Origin: an uncultured Clostridia bacterium
GTDB taxonomy: Bacteria > Bacillota > Clostridia > Christensenellales > Borkfalkiaceae
NCBI GenBank assembly: GCA_947630705.1
Contig: CANRIK010000005.1
Span: 1 to 64,000, forward strand
DNA: 64,000 bases
Direction: 5' to 3'
The notes beneath the pieces are model-generated. The model was given only the letters and a program-made list of their open reading frames with translations, made no database searches and was not told the origin of the DNA. The translations under genes were made by a program, and so were the position numbers. Of this stretch, positions 33,358 to 42,383 are shown piece after piece; within the stretch, counting starts at the first letter, position 1, and each line of letters begins with the position of its first letter.

Positions 33358-33391
33358 AAATTAAAATAAAATCAACATGTATAGCTGAAAT

Positions 33392-33430
33392 AAAGCGGCG
33401 AGCGCGTCAGGACGCGCTCGCCGCTTTTGA
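33392..33430. terminator. Terminator between XRE and helicase genes
   Basis: A 16-bp stem (33392-33407 with 33412-33427, core GCGGCGAGCGCG) with CAGG loop and A/T ends serves the converging XRE and helicase genes. Confidence 0.85.
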
Positions 33431-33459
33431 TTTTTAATTGTAATAAAAGTCTTGAAAAG

Positions 33460-34674
33460 CTATCTCACCAGAATCAATTTGCGTTTTGCCCTCGTTATGG
33501 CCGTGTAAAGCCAGCGGTTTCTGTCCTCCTTGAAGGCATAGCTCTCATCAAAGACGATTACGTTGTCAAATTCAGAGCCCTGCGCCTTATGGCAGGATAT
33601 GCAATATCCGTATTCGAATCTGTTAAGGGTGAAAGCTCCTGAAATTTTGCCGTTCTTGTCGGTCTTTTCAAAATAATCTCCGCGCTTATATCGATAGTTT
33701 CCGTCCAGAAAGATTCCAATGTCGAACGGCAGCGCAGACGGACAGTATTCGCTTAAAAAATCGGGCATGAACTGCATAAATCCTATGGCCTTCGGCAGGT
33801 CGTAAACCGTGTCGTAAGCCGTGCCTATCAATCCGTTCACGAGGTTGAATTTCATCTCCCCGTCAATAAAAGTTTCCCAGTTGTTCTGCGTGCAAATCAG
33901 CTTGTCGCCCGTCTCGGGGAGCGCTCCCAAGCCCTTCAACTTCCGAACCTCGTCGTTTATGAGCGACCGTGTTTTGTTTGTTCCGCAAATTATCTGGTCG
34001 GCGTTTAAAAGAGCGCTACTCCTTCGGTCGCCCGAAAAATATCTTCCCGAAATTACCGTAACGTTGTCGCCGTATCTTCCGTACGGAATATATTGTCCTT
34101 CGCGAGCCATTTTGGAAAGTTTTATTATGGGATTGTCCCGTTCCTGTCTGACAATGCTTTTTAAAGTAAAATCGGGATTGATGAGACTGCTGTTGAAGCC
34201 TTCCACGGGCGGAAGTTGAGCGTTATCGCCGCAAAGCAACAGCTTCACGCCGAAGCCGGCCAGGTCGCCTATGATTTCGTCTGAAACCATAGAGGCCTCG
34301 TCGAGGACTATAAGTTTTATCGACTTGTCAATGTTTTCCCTTCTTTTGAACGTCAGTTTTTCGACGGTGACTTTTTTGCCGTTTACCTCTATTTCCTGTT
34401 CAACCGCTATGGATTGATAAATAAGTCTGTGGAGAGTGGTTGCCGGAATTCCCGAGCGTATAAGCACGTTGGCGGCCTTGCCGGTTGGCGTTACGAATGC
34501 CGCCGAAACATCGGGGACGAGCCCCAATGCGTCGGTAACAACCCTTCTTAAAAGTGTGGTTTTTCCCGTGCCTGCGTAACCTGTAAGCACAAAAATCTGT
34601 TCGGGGGATCTGAAATACCAGTCGGCAATCAGTCCGTAAGCCTGTATCTGGTCTTGCGAGAACGAATAGTCCAT
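33460..34674 (-). CDS. SF1B DNA helicase, RecD/Dda-like
   Basis: A 404-residue ATPase. Walker A is LTGYAGTGKTTLLRR (residues 31-45), Walker B is LIVLDEASM, motif III-like LLLCGDNAQLPPV follows, and the C-terminal UvrD_C_2 part has YCISCHKAQGSEFDNVIV and WLYTAITRAKRKL. This is the layout of phage Dda and the RecD2 helicase core without N-terminal extensions. It likely unwinds DNA 5' to 3'. The ATG at 34674 is chosen over 34710 because a promoter (TTGCAC-N18-TATAAT) ends exactly 6 nt before it; there is no ribosome-binding site, so the mRNA may be leaderless. Confidence 0.88.
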   Translation of the reverse strand: MDYSFSQDQIQAYGLIADWYFRSPEQIFVLTGYAGTGKTTLLRRVVTDALGLVPDVSAAFVTPTGKAANVLIRSGIPATTLHRLIYQSIAVEQEIEVNGKKVTVEKLTFKRRENIDKSIKLIVLDEASMVSDEIIGDLAGFGVKLLLCGDNAQLPPVEGFNSSLINPDFTLKSIVRQERDNPIIKLSKMAREGQYIPYGRYGDNVTVISGRYFSGDRRSSALLNADQIICGTNKTRSLINDEVRKLKGLGALPETGDKLICTQNNWETFIDGEMKFNLVNGLIGTAYDTVYDLPKAIGFMQFMPDFLSEYCPSALPFDIGIFLDGNYRYKRGDYFEKTDKNGKISGAFTLNRFEYGYCISCHKAQGSEFDNVIVFDESYAFKEDRNRWLYTAITRAKRKLILVR

Positions 34675-34680
34675 GACCGA

Positions 34681-34710
34681 ATTATAACTTATAAACAATA
34701 GTTTGTGCAA
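34681..34710 (-). promoter_or_regulatory. Promoter abutting the helicase start codon
   Basis: Minus strand: TTGCAC (34705-34710), 18-nt spacer, TATAAT (34681-34686), then TCGGTC and the ATG. Confidence 0.65.
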
Positions 34711-34759
34711 GCGATTGAGGTAAAATCGGTAAAAAATTCATCAAATTTTTCCTTTGCTA

Positions 34760-34788
34760 TTGACTATATGGTAATAATAAGTTATAAT
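34760..34788 (+). promoter_or_regulatory. Promoter of pgi
   Basis: TTGACT (34760-34765), 17-nt spacer, TATAAT (34783-34788), 50 nt before the pgi ATG. Confidence 0.8.
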
Positions 34789-34837
34789 ATCATTTGGAAA
34801 TGTTGCTTTTAAGCAATAACATGGAGGGAAAAAATTA

Positions 34838-36274
34838 ATGGCTTATAAGACAAAAGATTGGCGCAATTCCATGCGCGTAACCGTAGATTACAACTATATG
34901 ATGTCCAAGTCGTTGGGCGATAAGGGTATAACGGATACAGAGCTTCGTCAGATTAAAGACAAGGCTCAGGAAGCGTTCGACTATGTAGCTGCCAACCGCG
35001 GAAGAGACGACCTGTATATGGGATGGACGGAACTTCCCTATAATCAGGAAGCGATAGTAAACGACATCATAGCTACCGCCAAGGAAGTGAGAAAGAAGTT
35101 CAAGTATTTCGTCGTTCTCGGCATCGGCGGCAGTGCGCTCGGCCCCATAATGGCGTTCAACGCGCTCAAACATCTTCACTATAACGAGCTTCCGCAAAAA
35201 CTTCGCGGCGGTCCCAAGTTCTATGTGGAGGACAATGTGGACCCCGTCAGAATGCAGGCTTTGCTCGACGTAATCGAGCCCGAAAAGACCTGCTTCAACG
35301 TAATCTCCAAATCGGGCGCCACGTCGGAGACTATGACCCAGTTTCTCATAATTTCCGATATACTTCAAAAGAAGGGAGTTAATCTTCCCGACAATATGAT
35401 TTTCACCACCGACGCCAGCCGTGGAAATCTTATCAAAATAGACGAAAAATTCGGCGGAAAATTCAAAAAATATGTTCTTCCCGACGGCGTAGGCGGAAGA
35501 TTCTCCGAGCTCTGCCCCGTGGGACTTCTCCCCGCAGCCGTTCTCGGAATAGATATAAAGGGAATGCTCGCCGGCGCAGCCTATATGGACAGTCTCTGCT
35601 CCAAGCCCAATATCGCAAAAAATCCGGCTCTCGCATGCGCGGCTCTGCAATACATATCAATGAAACAGGGCAAAAATATCCATGTGCTCATGCCCTATTC
35701 CGACAATCTCAAACTTATGGCGGATTGGTACTGCCAGCTTTGGGCGGAATCCCTCGGCAAGGCGGTTGATTACGCCGGAAATACGGTAAACGCAGGAACG
35801 ACCCCCGTAAAGAGTTTGGGCGTGACCGATCAACATTCGCAAGTTCAGCTCTATATAGAGGGACCTTTCGATAAAGTCATAACCTTTATCTCCGTCGGGA
35901 AATACGCCACGCCCATGCCCATTGCGCACGGTTGCGAAGATATACCCGACGTAGGCTTCCTCGGCGGACATACGATGCAGGAACTCATTCAGGCGGAAAA
36001 CAAAGCGACGGCATACGCTTTGATGAGAGCCGGAAGAATGAACTATACAATAAATCTTCCCGAAGTAAACGCTTTCACTTTGGGACAGCTCATGTTCCTG
36101 CTTGAAATGCAGACGGCTTACACGGGCGCCATGCTCAATATCAATACGTTTAACCAGCCCGGCGTGGAAAACGGCAAGAAGGCTACTTTCGCTCTTCTCG
36201 GCAAGAAAGGCTATGAGGAGAAGAAGGCGGAAATCGACTCTGCGCCCGCTCTCGACGATAAATATATCGTCTGA
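34838..36274 (+). CDS. pgi: Glucose-6-phosphate isomerase
   Basis: Interconverts glucose-6-phosphate and fructose-6-phosphate. In 478 residues the sugar-phosphate sites are clear: GIGGSALGPIMAF (about residues 94-106), SKSGATSETMTQF, and the C-terminal block FLGGHTMQELIQAEN with GVENGKK near the end. Length is between the short (about 450) and long (about 550) bacterial forms. GGAGGG precedes the ATG; own promoter and terminator make it a single-gene unit. Confidence 0.96.
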   Translation: MAYKTKDWRNSMRVTVDYNYMMSKSLGDKGITDTELRQIKDKAQEAFDYVAANRGRDDLYMGWTELPYNQEAIVNDIIATAKEVRKKFKYFVVLGIGGSALGPIMAFNALKHLHYNELPQKLRGGPKFYVEDNVDPVRMQALLDVIEPEKTCFNVISKSGATSETMTQFLIISDILQKKGVNLPDNMIFTTDASRGNLIKIDEKFGGKFKKYVLPDGVGGRFSELCPVGLLPAAVLGIDIKGMLAGAAYMDSLCSKPNIAKNPALACAALQYISMKQGKNIHVLMPYSDNLKLMADWYCQLWAESLGKAVDYAGNTVNAGTTPVKSLGVTDQHSQVQLYIEGPFDKVITFISVGKYATPMPIAHGCEDIPDVGFLGGHTMQELIQAENKATAYALMRAGRMNYTINLPEVNAFTLGQLMFLLEMQTAYTGAMLNINTFNQPGVENGKKATFALLGKKGYEEKKAEIDSAPALDDKYIV

Positions 36275-36291
36275 TCGAATAAAAATTCAAC

Positions 36292-36320
36292 GTGGGGCGG
36301 CGAAAGCCGCCCCACTTTCT
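36292..36320 (+). terminator. Terminator of pgi
   Basis: A perfect 10-bp stem (GTGGGGCGGC with GCCGCCCCAC) with a GAAA loop is followed by a short T-rich run. Confidence 0.8.
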
Positions 36321-36332
36321 CGATTTTAAGAT

Positions 36333-37316
36333 ATGATTACTACTCTGTGTATTGCGTTAGCCGTAGTTTTCGGCATTATACTTTTGACAGTTTTGATTCT
36401 CTTTTGCATGGCTTTTTTGATAAAGAAAGCCGTTTTCGGTTCTCGGTGCGATAAAAATCCGTTGCTCAAATATTTTTCCGCCGTCGATTTCGGTTTGAAT
36501 TGCCGCATACTCGAATTGAAGGAATTTAAAAAAGGAAGTTTTCTCCGCGGAGCGCTGTACTTCAAGGGCAAAGAGGAGGACGCCAAAAAAGAGCTTATAA
36601 TTTTTTGCCACGGCATGGGCGCCGGACACGTTGCCTACACTACGGAAATTGCGTATTTCTGCAACTTGGGCTACGCCGTGCTCGCGCCCGATTACATGGG
36701 TTGCAATCTCTCCGACGGCAAGAGCATTAAAAATTTCGGTAACGGCACAAAAACAATAATTGCGGCGGCTGAATATGCGCGAGCGGAATTGAAGGAATTC
36801 GATAAAATTTATCTCGTCGGACACAGCTGGGGCGGCTATTCCGCGCTGACGGTGGCCGCGCTCGCAAAGGCGGATAAGGTCGTGGCGATTTCCGCGCCCG
36901 ATAAACCTTCAAAGGCCGTCTATAACGGAGTTTACGCCCGTTCGCATTTTCTCGCCAAAATTCTTTATCCGTTTCTGGCTGTCGTCTGCGGCGGAGATAG
37001 CGCGGTATCGTGCGCAAACCGTCTGAAAGTTCCGGCGTTACTTGTGCACGGAGAGAACGACGCGACGGTGCCGCCTTCCGACGCGGCAATATACGGCACA
37101 TTCGGCGAAAATATCAAAAAGATATTGGTCGAGGGGCGAGGACACAACCCCTACAACACACGAGAGGCCGAACAAAAACTCGCGGAACTTTCGTCCGCTC
37201 TTTCGGGTATTAAGAGCGGCTCCGTCTCAAAGGATTACTTCGCGTCATTCGATTTCAGCGCGGCCACGGAGGAGGACGTGGAAGTCATGGGAGAAATAGC
37301 TCGTTTCCTCGAATAA
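36333..37316 (+). CDS. Membrane-anchored alpha/beta hydrolase
   Basis: A 327-residue protein with an N-terminal membrane helix (residues 4-32) and an alpha/beta-hydrolase domain. The oxyanion turn is HGMGAG, and the triad is Ser165 (GHSWGG), Asp243 (GENDATVPP) and His271 (GRGHNPY). Relatives include serine aminopeptidase-S33 and BAAT-like esterases; the substrate is not evident. No consensus ribosome-binding site is seen before the ATG, which comes 13 nt after the pgi terminator. Confidence 0.85.
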   Translation: MITTLCIALAVVFGIILLTVLILFCMAFLIKKAVFGSRCDKNPLLKYFSAVDFGLNCRILELKEFKKGSFLRGALYFKGKEEDAKKELIIFCHGMGAGHVAYTTEIAYFCNLGYAVLAPDYMGCNLSDGKSIKNFGNGTKTIIAAAEYARAELKEFDKIYLVGHSWGGYSALTVAALAKADKVVAISAPDKPSKAVYNGVYARSHFLAKILYPFLAVVCGGDSAVSCANRLKVPALLVHGENDATVPPSDAAIYGTFGENIKKILVEGRGHNPYNTREAEQKLAELSSALSGIKSGSVSKDYFASFDFSAATEEDVEVMGEIARFLE

Positions 37317-37334
37317 AATACAATTTAAAAATCA

Positions 37335-37363
37335 TTGACAAAACTTTGCGTTTATTATATACT
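37335..37363 (+). promoter_or_regulatory. Promoter of the structured RNA
   Basis: TTGACA (37335-37340), 17-nt spacer, TATACT (37358-37363). Transcription would start near 37370. Confidence 0.8.
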
Positions 37364-37369
37364 TTTATC

Positions 37370-37640
37370 GGTATGACGATTAAAGAGTCATGCAAATATT
37401 GAAGCGGCCTTTCGCCGCATTATTGATTGAGTTAAGAGCTCAAATTTTATAAGTTGATTACTTTATAATCAAAGCCGGAAGGCGTCACTTGTGAAACGGT
37501 CAATAAGAGTAGTAAAAGTATTTGCTATATAGACTCTGCAAAAAGTCCAACCCACGAACATAAAAGTGCATACAGCGGAATATTTTCCGCTTTTAAAGCA
37601 GTTTTAAGACGACCTTTCGTAAGGTCGTCTTTATTTTTTA
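37370..37640 (+). ncRNA. Structured RNA of about 270 nt, family not identified
   Basis: This 345-nt gap before the polyamine operon has no plausible ORF but has a promoter and a strong terminator. The RNA can close on itself: AGAGTC (37384-37389) plus GCAAATA (37392-37398) pair with TATTTGC (37519-37525) plus GACTCT (37532-37537), leaving an internal bulge. Inside are hairpins at 37404-37418 (GCGGC/GCCGC), 37427-37443 (TTGAG/CTCAA) and 37454-37472 (TTGATTA/TAATCAA), then a GC-rich stretch around 37474-37500; a hairpin at 37574-37591 (AGCGGAA/TTCCGCT) precedes the terminator. It could be a free small RNA or a leader that controls the operon. I see no match to SRP RNA, RNase P or tmRNA. Confidence 0.7.
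37606..37640 (+). terminator. Terminator ending the structured RNA
   Basis: A perfect 11-bp stem (AAGACGACCTT at 37606-37616 with 37621-37631) with a TCGT loop and a run of T. It ends 22 nt before the speA start, so the polyamine operon would need readthrough, antitermination or another promoter. Confidence 0.9.
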
Positions 37641-37661
37641 CTTCAACGAGGAATCCAACAG

Positions 37662-39104
37662 ATGTCAGATCAGACAAAAGCCCCACTCTATGAGGCTCTC
37701 GAACGTTTCCGAAAACAGAGAATAGTGCCGTTCGACGTGCCCGGGCATAAGCGAGGACGCGGCAATCCCGAACTTGTCCAGCTCTTGGGCGAAAAATGCG
37801 TCGGTTTAGATGTTAATTCAATGAAGCCTCTCGACGATCTCTGTCACCCTTCGTCTGTGATACGGGAGGCGGAATCCCTCGCTGCCGAGGCGTTCGGCGC
37901 GGCCAACTCCTTCTTTATGGTGGGCGGAACCACAAGCGCCGTGCAGAGCATGATTTTTTCGGTCTGCAAAGAGGGCGACAAAATAATCATGCCTCGCAAC
38001 GTGCATAAGAGCGCAATTAACGCCCTTGTGCTTTGCGGCGCTATTCCGGTATACGTAAATCCCGAAGTCGATAAAAACCTCGGCATCTCATTGGGAATGG
38101 AGCCGGCCAAGCTCGAACAGGCCGTAAAGGACAATCCCGACGCCGTGGCAGTGCTTGTGAACAACCCCACATATTACGGAATTTGCTCGGATATGCGTTC
38201 CATAGTAAATATAGCTCACAGCCGAGGCATGAAAGTTCTTGCAGACGAGGCTCACGGCACGCACTTCTCTTTTAACGACGATTTGCCCGTTTCGGCAATG
38301 AGCGCCGGAGCCGATATGTCCGCCGTATCCATGCATAAGTCGGGCGGAAGTTTGACGCAGAGCTCCATATTATTGCTCAACAAGACGGTAAACGCGGACT
38401 ATGTTCGTCAGATAATCAACCTTACGCAGACGACCAGCGCAAGCTATCTGCTGATGTCGAGTCTCGATATTTCCCGTCGCAATCTTGCGCTGCACGGCAG
38501 GGAATCCTTCCGCAACGTAATGGAGATGGCGAGCTATGCGCGCGGCGAAATAAATGCGATAGGCGATTATTACGCTTACGGAAAGGAGCTGATAAACGGT
38601 ACGTCCGTCTATGATTTCGACGTGACCAAACTTGCGGTGTACACTCGCGATTTGGGGCTCGCCGGAATCGAGGTCTACGATATCCTTCGCGACGAATACG
38701 GCATACAGATAGAGTTCGGAGATATTTCCAACATACTTGCATATGTGTCCATAGGCGACAGATTGCAGGATATCGAGAGACTTGTCGGCGCTCTCGACGA
38801 CATAAAGAGACTTTTCAAGAGGGATAAAACGGGCATGCTTTTTGCGGAATATATAGCTCCGAAAGTGGAGGTTCCTCCGCGCAAGGCGTTCTATTCCGAA
38901 AAGGTTTCGCTTCCGCTCAAAGAGGCGGAGGGTAAAATTTGCACGGAGTTCGTAATGTGCTATCCGCCGGGGATTCCCGTTCTCGCGCCGGGCGAACTCA
39001 TTACAAAAGAAGTTATCGAGTATGTGCGTTACGCCAAAGAAAAGGGCTGTAACATTCAGGGCACAGAGGATTTTTCGGTAGAAAAAATAAACGTGCTTCG
39101 GTAA
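37662..39104 (+). CDS. speA: Orn/Lys/Arg decarboxylase, probably arginine decarboxylase
   Basis: A 480-residue PLP enzyme of the aspartate-aminotransferase-fold decarboxylases, the short Bacillus SpeA/YaaO form without the wing domain. The PLP lysine is Lys226 in SMHKSGGSLTQSS; other family blocks are FDVPGHKRGRG (24-34) and LADEAHGTHF (193-202). Lysine or ornithine as substrate cannot be excluded from this family alone, but AguA and AguB in the same operon argue for arginine to agmatine. GAGG stands 12 nt before the ATG. It is the first gene of the operon. Confidence 0.92.
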   Translation: MSDQTKAPLYEALERFRKQRIVPFDVPGHKRGRGNPELVQLLGEKCVGLDVNSMKPLDDLCHPSSVIREAESLAAEAFGAANSFFMVGGTTSAVQSMIFSVCKEGDKIIMPRNVHKSAINALVLCGAIPVYVNPEVDKNLGISLGMEPAKLEQAVKDNPDAVAVLVNNPTYYGICSDMRSIVNIAHSRGMKVLADEAHGTHFSFNDDLPVSAMSAGADMSAVSMHKSGGSLTQSSILLLNKTVNADYVRQIINLTQTTSASYLLMSSLDISRRNLALHGRESFRNVMEMASYARGEINAIGDYYAYGKELINGTSVYDFDVTKLAVYTRDLGLAGIEVYDILRDEYGIQIEFGDISNILAYVSIGDRLQDIERLVGALDDIKRLFKRDKTGMLFAEYIAPKVEVPPRKAFYSEKVSLPLKEAEGKICTEFVMCYPPGIPVLAPGELITKEVIEYVRYAKEKGCNIQGTEDFSVEKINVLR

Positions 39105-39155
39105 CTTCGCTATTCAGAAGAAAGGGCGGCATGCGCCGCAATGAGGTCAGAATCT

Positions 39156-40016
39156 ATGGAAATGTGGTTTTCGGATATTCATACTCCGAATATAAAGTTG
39201 AATATTCGCGTAAAGAAGCAGCTCTTTTCGGAGCGCAGCGACATACAGCAGGTTGACGTTTTCGAAAGCGACGACCTCGGGAAGTTTATTTCGTTGGACG
39301 GAGAAGTGGTGTTTTCCGAAGCCGACGAGTTCATATACGACGAAATGGTTACGCATGTTCCCATGGCCGTGCATCCGCACGTTAAAAACGTGCTTGTAAT
39401 CGGCGGCGGCGACGGCGGAGTTGCAAAGGAACTCTGCCGCTATCCCGAGATTGAAAAAATAGACGTGGTAGAAGAGGACGAAATGTTTGTATACGTTTCG
39501 CGTAAATTCTTCCCCGAGACGGCGGACGGCCTCAACGATCCGCGCGTAAACCTCTATATTCAGGACGGTCTCAAATTTATCCGCAATAAAGTGGGAGAAT
39601 ACGATTTGATAATCAACGATTCTACCGACCCTTTCGGACCCACGGAGGGGCTGTTCACCAAAGAGTTTTACGGCAGTTGCTACAAGGCGTTGAACGACGA
39701 GGGGATAATGGTATATCAGCACGGCAGTCCGTTTTACGATGAGGACGAAGCCGAGTGCCGTAAAATGCACCGCAAGGTTTTCAGATGCTTCCCCATTTCA
39801 AGGGTATATCAGGCGCATATTCCCACTTGTTCGTCGGGCTATTGGCTGTTCGGTTTCGCCAGCAAGAAGTATCATCCGCTTAAAGACTTCAATCCCACGA
39901 AATGGTGCGCTCGCAATATCCCCACACAATATTACACGACAAATCTGCATACGGGCGCGTTCATGCTTCCGAAATATGTTGAAGAAATTTTAAAAGGAGC
40001 GGAGGAAGAAAAATGA
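39156..40016 (+). CDS. speE: Polyamine aminopropyltransferase (SpeE-like)
   Basis: A 286-residue spermidine-synthase-family protein. The decarboxylated-SAM site LVIGGGDGGVAKELCRYPE and the catalytic region INDSTDPFGPTEGLFTKEFY are intact. GAGGT 8 nt before ATG 39156 fixes the start (ATG 39141 overlaps that site). SpeE needs decarboxylated SAM from SpeD, which is not in this window, and the same operon encodes an SAM-independent route, so its acceptor and role are open. Its end overlaps the next gene by four bases. Confidence 0.93.
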   Translation: MEMWFSDIHTPNIKLNIRVKKQLFSERSDIQQVDVFESDDLGKFISLDGEVVFSEADEFIYDEMVTHVPMAVHPHVKNVLVIGGGDGGVAKELCRYPEIEKIDVVEEDEMFVYVSRKFFPETADGLNDPRVNLYIQDGLKFIRNKVGEYDLIINDSTDPFGPTEGLFTKEFYGSCYKALNDEGIMVYQHGSPFYDEDEAECRKMHRKVFRCFPISRVYQAHIPTCSSGYWLFGFASKKYHPLKDFNPTKWCARNIPTQYYTTNLHTGAFMLPKYVEEILKGAEEEK

Positions 40017-41269
40017 AAATACTGATAATAGGCTGCGGCGGCGTCGCGCAGGTTGCAATAAAAAAGTGCTGTCAGGCGGACGACGTGTTCACGGAAATTC
40101 TAATAGCCAGCCGCACAAAGTCAAAGTGCGACGCTGTGGCGGAGGAAATGAAAAACAGAACCAAAGCCAAAATAACCACCGCAAAAGTGAACGCGGACGA
40201 TATAGGCGAGCTTGTCGCTCTCATTTCATCATTCAAGCCGTCGGCGGTATTGAACGTCGCTCTGCCCTATCAGGATTTGACTATAATGGAGGCTTGCCTC
40301 AAAACGGGCGTAGACTATATAGATACCGCCAATTACGAGTGTGAGGACACCGACGATCCGAAATGGCGTAAAATATATGAAAAGCGCGTAAAGGAAAAGG
40401 GATTTACTGCATATTTCGACTACTCGTGGCAGTGGGCCTATCGCGAGAAATTCGAAAAGGCCGGAATTTGCGCCCTTCTCGGTTCGGGTTTCGACCCGGG
40501 CGTGACGCAGGTGTTCAGCGCCTATGCGCAAAAGCATTACTTCGACACGATAGAAACCATAGATATCCTCGATTGCAACGGCGGCGACCACGGCTACGCG
40601 TTTGCCACGAATTTCAATCCGGAAATAAATCTCCGCGAAGTTTCCGCCAACGGCTCCTATTGGGAGAACGGCAAGTGGATAGAGACAAAACCTCTTGAAA
40701 TCAAGCGCGAGTACGATTTCGACGGAGTAGGCAAAAAGGATATGTATCTGTTGCATCACGAGGAAATCGAGAGTCTCGCCGAAAATATAAAGGGAGTAAA
40801 GCGCATACGCTTTTTTATGACTTTCGGACAGAGCTATATACAGCATATGCAGTGTCTTAAAGACGTCGGAATGCTCTCCACGGTTCCCGTAAAATTCGAG
40901 GGTGGGGAGATTGTTCCCATACAGTTTTTGAAAGCTCTGCTGCCCGACCCTTCCACTCTCGGCCCTCGCACAAAAGGCAAAACGAATATAGGCTGTATTT
41001 TTACCGGTTACAAGGACGGAAAGAAAAAGTCGCTTTATATCTACAACGTATGCGACCATCAGGAATGTTATAGGGAAGTGGGCTCGCAGGCCATCTCATA
41101 CACTACGGGCGTTCCGGCAATGATAGGCGCAATGCTCGTCGTGAAGGGGATTTGGAAAAAGGCCGGCGTATTTACCGCCGAGGAGTTCGACCCCGACCCC
41201 TATATGGAGGCTCTGAACAAATACGGCTTGCCGTGGCGGATTTCGGAAGACCCCGTCTTGGTGGATTGA
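40013..41269 (+). CDS. Carboxyspermidine/carboxynorspermidine dehydrogenase (saccharopine-dehydrogenase family)
   Basis: A 418-residue NAD(P)H-dependent enzyme: Rossmann motif IIGCGGVAQVAI at residues 4-15, then ALPYQDLTIMEACL and DTANYE of the Lys9-like family. With NspC next door it should condense putrescine (or another diamine, or agmatine) with aspartate beta-semialdehyde and reduce the imine to a carboxy-polyamine. It overlaps speE by four bases and is one base from nspC. Confidence 0.92.
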   Translation: MKILIIGCGGVAQVAIKKCCQADDVFTEILIASRTKSKCDAVAEEMKNRTKAKITTAKVNADDIGELVALISSFKPSAVLNVALPYQDLTIMEACLKTGVDYIDTANYECEDTDDPKWRKIYEKRVKEKGFTAYFDYSWQWAYREKFEKAGICALLGSGFDPGVTQVFSAYAQKHYFDTIETIDILDCNGGDHGYAFATNFNPEINLREVSANGSYWENGKWIETKPLEIKREYDFDGVGKKDMYLLHHEEIESLAENIKGVKRIRFFMTFGQSYIQHMQCLKDVGMLSTVPVKFEGGEIVPIQFLKALLPDPSTLGPRTKGKTNIGCIFTGYKDGKKKSLYIYNVCDHQECYREVGSQAISYTTGVPAMIGAMLVVKGIWKKAGVFTAEEFDPDPYMEALNKYGLPWRISEDPVLVD

Positions 41270-41270
41270 A

Positions 41271-42383
41271 ATGTTGCTTAACGAACTGCCCACGCCCGTC
41301 TATGTGATAGACGAGGATAAACTCAAAAAGAATCTCGAAATTCTCGCCGGCGTGCAGAGACGTACGGGCTGTAAAATTCTGCTCGCGCAAAAGGCCTTCT
41401 CATGCTATCAGTTCTATCCGCTTATATCCGAATACCTTTGCGGAGCTTCTTCGAGCGGACTGTTCGAGGCACGGCTTGCGCATGAAGAGATGGGAGGGGA
41501 GAACCATGTCTACTGTCCGGCGTATCTTGAAAGCGAATTCGAAGAACTTTCAACGATTTGCGACCACATAATTTTCAATTCCGTGGCGCAGGTCTGTAAG
41601 TTTGCGCCCGAATCCAAGGGCAAAAGTTTGGGGTTGCGGATAAATCCGCAGTTTTCCACGCAGGCCTCTTCGATATACGACCCGTGCGCGCCTCATTCCC
41701 GTCTGGGAGTCACAAAAGAAAACTTTTGTGAGGACGTGTTGAGTTTTTTGCAAGGTTTTCATATCCATACTCTCTGCGAACAGGGCGCAGAGGACTTTGT
41801 TGCCACCGTTCGCGCCTTCGAAAAAGACTTCGGAAAATATTTCAAGCGTTTGCAATGGCTGAACCTCGGCGGCGGACACCATATAACGAAAGAGGGCTAT
41901 AATATCTCTCTCCTCGAAGACGAGTTGAAGAGGCTTTCCGATAAATACGGAGTGCAGATCTATCTCGAACCGGGCGAAGCCGTGGCTCTGAACGCCGGAT
42001 ATCTCTATACGCGCGTTCTCGATATAGTCGAGAATCATGGCGAAATAGCCGTTCTCGACTGCTCTGCCGAGTGTCACATGCCGGACGTCCTCGAAATGCC
42101 CTACCGTCCGCACCTTGAAAACGGCGGCACAGTCGGCGAAAAGAAGTACTCTTATCGCCTTTCTTCGCGCACTTGTCTTGCCGGAGACGTAATAGGCGAC
42201 TATTCGTTTGACCGTCCGTTGCGTTGCGGAGACATTCTGCGCTTTGACGACATGGCAATATACACCATTGTCAAGAACAATACGTTCAACGGCATGCCCT
42301 TGCCGGCAATAGCCAAAGTGAAGGGCGGAGAATACACCCTTGTCAGAACGTTCGGGTATTCGGATTTCAAATCGCGTTTATGA
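41271..42383 (+). CDS. nspC: Carboxynorspermidine/carboxyspermidine decarboxylase
   Basis: A 370-residue fold-III PLP decarboxylase (alanine-racemase-like barrel plus beta domain). The PLP lysine is Lys41 in LLAQKAFSC, followed by the glycine-rich NLGGGHH phosphate site and ending DMAIYTIVKNNTFNGMPLP. It removes CO2 from carboxyspermidine to give spermidine. It overlaps aguA by four bases, so the pathway enzymes are tightly coupled. Confidence 0.94.
   Translation: MLLNELPTPVYVIDEDKLKKNLEILAGVQRRTGCKILLAQKAFSCYQFYPLISEYLCGASSSGLFEARLAHEEMGGENHVYCPAYLESEFEELSTICDHIIFNSVAQVCKFAPESKGKSLGLRINPQFSTQASSIYDPCAPHSRLGVTKENFCEDVLSFLQGFHIHTLCEQGAEDFVATVRAFEKDFGKYFKRLQWLNLGGGHHITKEGYNISLLEDELKRLSDKYGVQIYLEPGEAVALNAGYLYTRVLDIVENHGEIAVLDCSAECHMPDVLEMPYRPHLENGGTVGEKKYSYRLSSRTCLAGDVIGDYSFDRPLRCGDILRFDDMAIYTIVKNNTFNGMPLPAIAKVKGGEYTLVRTFGYSDFKSRL

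Noticed and set aside
37370-37640. Structured RNA as SRP RNA, RNase P RNA, tmRNA or cobalamin riboswitch
   Set aside because: I do not find the SRP GGAAGCAGC apical loop, the RNase P GAGGAAAGTCC core, the tmRNA ends with a tag frame, or the B12 box. 6S RNA is not excluded but a multibranch interior does not suit its long rod.
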